DNA of 10,737 nt, taken from the NCBI GenBank assembly GCA_023427125.1, contig JAEZBP010000154.1, positions 1-10,737 of the forward strand. Direction: 5' to 3'. Positions 8,103 to 10,737 of the stretch are shown in pieces. Each line of letters starts with the position of its first letter. The stretch's first letter is position 1. The DNA comes from Pseudomonadota bacterium (GTDB lineage Bacteria > Myxococcota_A > Polyangia > Polyangiales > Sandaracinaceae). The translations under genes were made by a program, and so were the position numbers. The notes below the pieces were generated by a model. The model was not told the origin of the DNA, made no database searches, and saw only the letters and a program-made list of their open reading frames with translations.

Positions 8103-9417
8103 CGAGGAGCGCGTCTATCGGGTCGAGGTCGTCGCGCGGGTGGAGGGCGAGGGGCGCTTCGAGGTGCGGCTGCGCGACGGTGAGGTCGTGCACGCGCGCC
8201 TCTCGATCTTCGAGGCACCTCGCTTCTTCGAGGCGTTCCTCCGGGGGCGATCGATCTTCGAGGTGCCGGACATCGTCGCGCGGATCTGCGGGATCTGCCC
8301 GGTCGCCTACCAGATGAGCGGCGCGCGCGCGATCGAGCGCGCCCTCGGCGTCGAGCCCGACGAGCGGATCCGGATCCTGCGGCGCATCCTCTACTGCGGA
8401 GAGTGGATCGAGAGCCACGCGCTCCATGTTTTCCTCCTGCACGCGCCGGACTTCCTGGGCTACGCGAGCGCCGTCGAGATGGCCGCGCAGCACCGCGGCC
8501 TCGTCGAAGACGGCCTCGCGATCAAGAAAGCCGGCAACGCGATCGTCGCGCTGCTCGGCGGCAGAGCGATCCACCCGGTCTCGGCGTGCATCGGCGGCTT
8601 TACGCGTGCGCCGGCGACCGCCGAGCTACGCGCGCTCGTTCCGATGCTCGACGACGCGCTCGAGCGGGCGAGCCGCGCGGTGCGCTGGGCGGCGTCGCTG
8701 CCCTGTCCACCCGTGAGCTCCCCGCCCTACGTCTTCGTCGCGCTCGATTCGGACGAGTACCCGCTCGAGCAGGGCGGCGGCGTGCTCGTGTCTCCGCGCG
8801 GCGGCGGGCCAGTCGAGCGGGTCCCCTTCGACGACTGGGACGAAGCCTTCGTCGAGACGCAGGTGCCGTGCTCGAACGCGCTCCAGTGCCATTTGAAGGA
8901 CGGTACGCCGTACCTGTGTGGGCCGATGGCGCGGCTGCATCATCACTTCGAGAAGCTGCATCCGACGGCCGGCGCGCTCGCACGCGAGGTGGGCCTCCCG
9001 GCCACGCTCGACAACCCGCACCGATCGATCGTGGTGCGCGCGATCGAGATCGTGCACGCGCTGGCGGAGGCGATCGATCGCATCGCGGCCTACGCTCGGC
9101 CCGAGCCGGCCGCGTCCGAGGTGAAGCTCCTCGCGGGCGAGGGCGCGGCGGCGACCGAGGCGCCGCGCGGCTTGCTCTGGCATCGCTATCGCTTCGACGC
9201 CGAGGGGCAGATCGAGGACGCGCGGATCGTGCCGCCCACCTCGCAGAACCAGGCGCGGATCGAGGCGGACCTGATCGCGATGGCGGCCGAGCTCGTCCGG
9301 ATGGATCACGACGCCGCGACCCGACTCTGCGAGGCGCTCATCCGCGCGTACGACCCCTGCATCTCGTGCGCGACCCACTTCCTGCGTCTCTCGATCGAAG
9401 ACGAGGGCCCATCATGA
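8095..9417 (+). CDS. hydA: Group 3b NiFe hydrogenase large subunit (HydA)
   Basis: A 440-aa catalytic subunit carrying the NiFe(CN)2CO centre that oxidises or produces H2. The N-terminal motif RICGICP gives Cys65 and Cys68; the C-terminal motif DPCISCATH gives Cys422 and Cys425. All four nickel ligands are therefore present. His428 is followed by a 12-residue tail (FLRLSIEDEGPS) that the endopeptidase encoded next should remove. EGEGRF at 17-22 is the expected N-terminal element. The frame is open upstream to 8008, but ATG 8095, with GAGG nine bases upstream, gives the family-like N-terminus and overlaps the HydD stop by 8 bp. Similarity in motif style and the gene order beta-gamma-delta-alpha place it in group 3b (NAD(P)-linked, cytoplasmic). 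Subgroup should be confirmed by phylogeny. Confidence 0.95.
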   Translation: MSDEERVYRVEVVARVEGEGRFEVRLRDGEVVHARLSIFEAPRFFEAFLRGRSIFEVPDIVARICGICPVAYQMSGARAIERALGVEPDERIRILRRILYCGEWIESHALHVFLLHAPDFLGYASAVEMAAQHRGLVEDGLAIKKAGNAIVALLGGRAIHPVSACIGGFTRAPATAELRALVPMLDDALERASRAVRWAASLPCPPVSSPPYVFVALDSDEYPLEQGGGVLVSPRGGGPVERVPFDDWDEAFVETQVPCSNALQCHLKDGTPYLCGPMARLHHHFEKLHPTAGALAREVGLPATLDNPHRSIVVRAIEIVHALAEAIDRIAAYARPEPAASEVKLLAGEGAAATEAPRGLLWHRYRFDAEGQIEDARIVPPTSQNQARIEADLIAMAAELVRMDHDAATRLCEALIRAYDPCISCATHFLRLSIEDEGPS

Positions 9418-9872
9418 AGCAGGTGCGGGTCATCGCGCTCGGCAGCGAGGACGCGAGCGACGACGGGGCCGCGATCGCGGCGGTGCGACGGCTCCGCGCC
9501 GATCCGAGCACCGAGATCGTGATCGCGGGGCGGCCCGGCGTCGGTCTCCTCGACCTGCTCGATCCCGCTGTTCCGACCGTCCTCACCGATGTCGTCGCGG
9601 GAGCCGGGGAGGCCGGGTACATCCACGAGGTGCCGCTCGCGGCGCTGCTCGAGCGAGCGCTCGCGCTCGATCCGGTGTCGTCGCACGGGCTCGGCCCCGC
9701 GGAGGCGCTGCGGCTGGGTCGTGCGCTCGGTCGCGCGCTGCCGCCGGGGATCTTCGTCGGGATCGCGGGAGCGCGCTTCGAGCCGGGGCACACCCGATCG
9801 AAGGAGGTCGAGCGCGCGATCGACGACGCGGTCGACGCGATCGCGGCGGCGATCGACGCGCTGCGCGCGTGA
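9414..9872 (+). CDS. NiFe hydrogenase maturation endopeptidase (HycI/HyaD-type)
   Basis: A 152-aa protease that trims the large-subunit C-terminus after nickel insertion. The N-terminal motif is GSEDASDDG (10-18) instead of the usual GNxxxxDDG. The likely nickel-sensing ligands, by analogy with HybD, are Glu12, Asp59 (VLTDVV) and His91 (SSHGLG). GIAGARFEPG near 116-125 fits the family's C-terminal strand. Length is typical. The start ATG 9414 forms an ATGA overlap with the stop of hydA and is preceded by GAGGG, so the protease is made together with its only obvious substrate. The Asn-to-Ser change in the motif is the one departure from consensus. Confidence 0.9.
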   Translation: MKQVRVIALGSEDASDDGAAIAAVRRLRADPSTEIVIAGRPGVGLLDLLDPAVPTVLTDVVAGAGEAGYIHEVPLAALLERALALDPVSSHGLGPAEALRLGRALGRALPPGIFVGIAGARFEPGHTRSKEVERAIDDAVDAIAAAIDALRA

Positions 9873-9879
9873 GGGAGGG
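9873..9879 (+). promoter_or_regulatory. Ribosome-binding site of the hypA-like gene
   Basis: GGGAGGG lies four bases before ATG 9884. It favours this start (giving MHE, the HypA nickel-binding N-terminus) over the in-frame GTG at 9869, which overlaps the protease stop. Confidence 0.6.
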
Positions 9880-9883
9880 TGGC

Positions 9884-10159
9884 ATGCACGAGCACGGCAT
9901 CGTCGATCGACTCTTGGCCCGCGCGCTCGAGGAGGCCGCGTTGCGTGGCGGCGCGCTGCGGGGGCTCCGCGTGAGGCTCGGGGCGCTCGCGGCGTCGACG
10001 CCGGAGCGACTGCGCGCGGACCTCGAGCACGTGCTCACGCATCACCCGGGGCTCGCCGTCGCGCTCGAGATCGAGGAGGCGCCCGAGCACCCGGCGGGCG
10101 TCGAGCTCATCGGCGTCGACCTCGCCGTCCGGTCGGAGGGCGGAAGCGGATGCGGATGA
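9884..10159 (+). CDS. hypA: Short HypA-like protein lacking the zinc domain
   Basis: The 91-aa product starts MHEHGIVDRLLARALEEA. It keeps His2 and Glu3, the nickel-binding N-terminus of HypA. It continues with the RVRLGAL strand and the helix around 45-55, consistent with the HypA alpha-beta fold. Normal HypA is about 110-120 aa and has a zinc domain with two CxxC pairs between the last strands. Here the sequence goes from LEIEEAPEHP straight to GVELIGVDLAVR, with a single Cys near the end (GSGCG). The zinc domain is thus missing. It may still deliver nickel, be an assembly factor specific to this hydrogenase, or be degenerate. It lies 11 bp after the protease and overlaps hypF. The family call rests mainly on the N-terminus, length of the fold and context. 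Confidence 0.68.
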   Translation: MHEHGIVDRLLARALEEAALRGGALRGLRVRLGALAASTPERLRADLEHVLTHHPGLAVALEIEEAPEHPAGVELIGVDLAVRSEGGSGCG

Positions 10160-10737
10160 TCGCCCGGCACGTGTGTCGCGTCTTCGGCGTCGTGCAGGGC
10201 GTCGGCTTTCGCCCCTTCGTGGCGCGGCTCGCGTCGGAGCTCGCGCTCGCAGGGTGGGTACGCAACGAGGGCCGCTTCGTTCGGATCGAGCTCGAGGGGG
10301 ACGTCGCGGCGCTGGCGCGCTTCGCCGAACGGCTGATCGCCGAGGCGCCGCCTCCCGCTCACGTGGTGCGCGTCGCGTGGCGGGTGGCAGCCATCCGAGG
10401 AGCGCGGGCGTTCACCATCGAGCCGAGCGCCCAGCGAGAGGGCGTCGCGCTCACCATCCCGCCCGATCTGGCGCCGTGCGAAGCATGCGTCGCCGACATC
10501 GGCGATCCTGGCTCGCGGCGACAGGGCTACGCCTTCACGAGCTGCGCGCGCTGCGGTCCGCGCTTCTCGATCGTGCGCGCGCTCCCTTACGACAGGGCGT
10601 CCACGTCGATGGCGGGCTTCGCGCTGTGCGCCGCGTGCCGGAGAGAGCACGACGATCTCCGCGATCGCCGACACCACGCGCAGCCGATCGCGTGCCCGGC
10701 CTGCGGTCCCACGCTGCGCGCGAGCGCCGTCGATGGC
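10156..10737 (+). CDS. hypF: HypF carbamoyltransferase, N-terminal part (runs off window)
   Basis: HypF makes the cyanide ligands of NiFe hydrogenases from carbamoyl phosphate, working with HypE. The first 194 residues are visible and the frame is open to the window end. Residues ~1-90 are the acylphosphatase domain, with FGVVQGVGFRPF (10-21, catalytic Arg19) and WVRNEG (34-39). Eight Cys follow at 108, 111, 130, 133, 158, 161, 180 and 183, in the exact spacing C-x2-C-x18-C-x2-C-x24-C-x2-C-x18-C-x2-C typical of HypF zinc motifs. The YrdC-like and Kae1-like domains should follow beyond the edge. The start ATG 10156 gives an ATGA overlap with the hypA-like stop; ATG 10150, two codons earlier in the same frame, is an alternative. 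Nothing indicates disruption. Confidence 0.95.
   Translation, partial: MIARHVCRVFGVVQGVGFRPFVARLASELALAGWVRNEGRFVRIELEGDVAALARFAERLIAEAPPPAHVVRVAWRVAAIRGARAFTIEPSAQREGVALTIPPDLAPCEACVADIGDPGSRRQGYAFTSCARCGPRFSIVRALPYDRASTSMAGFALCAACRREHDDLRDRRHHAQPIACPACGPTLRASAVDG

Overview
The window is very GC-rich, with strong G/C preference at third codon positions and tightly overlapping genes. The protein families and base composition fit a myxobacterium or a related high-GC deltaproteobacterial lineage (Sandaracinus/Polyangiales-like). That placement is inference from composition and gene content; no taxonomic marker gene is present.

Left part (1-4808, minus strand). Bases 1-457 contain no convincing gene. 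They hold a strikingly regular degenerate 21-bp repeat array in two blocks, each preceded by a short A/T-rich spacer. Next comes an intact ABC-F ATPase (458-1987). Upstream of it is a breakpoint: an AMP-forming acetate/acyl-CoA ligase (3042-4808) is translationally coupled (GTGA overlap) to a pyruvate/acetoin dehydrogenase E1-alpha gene. That gene stops resembling its family after about 207 codons. At 2424-2430 the sequence switches, in another frame, to the last ~120 residues of a cation-transporting P-type ATPase. The E1-alpha 3' end, any E1-beta/E2 genes, and nearly all of the ATPase gene are missing at this junction.

Right part (4903-10737, plus strand). A compact operon diverges from the ligase gene. 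It encodes a cyclic-nucleotide-binding-domain protein without a DNA-binding domain, a fused beta-gamma diaphorase subunit (HydB-HydG), the small (HydD) and large (HydA) NiFe subunits of a group 3b NAD(P)-linked hydrogenase, its maturation endopeptidase, a shortened HypA-like protein without the zinc domain, and the start of HypF, which runs off the window. Most junctions overlap by 4-11 bp, which implies one transcript with translational coupling.

How the genes work together. HydD and HydA form the hydrogen-splitting module. HydBG would carry electrons through Fe-S clusters to FAD and NAD(P). The endopeptidase trims the HydA C-terminus after nickel insertion. HypF makes the cyanide ligands of the NiFe site. 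The HypA-like protein is a candidate nickel-delivery factor, but it lacks the usual zinc structural domain. HypB, HypC, HypD and HypE are not in the window and may lie beyond the right edge. The ~95-bp gap between ligase and hydrogenase operon is the only obvious place for the two divergent promoters.
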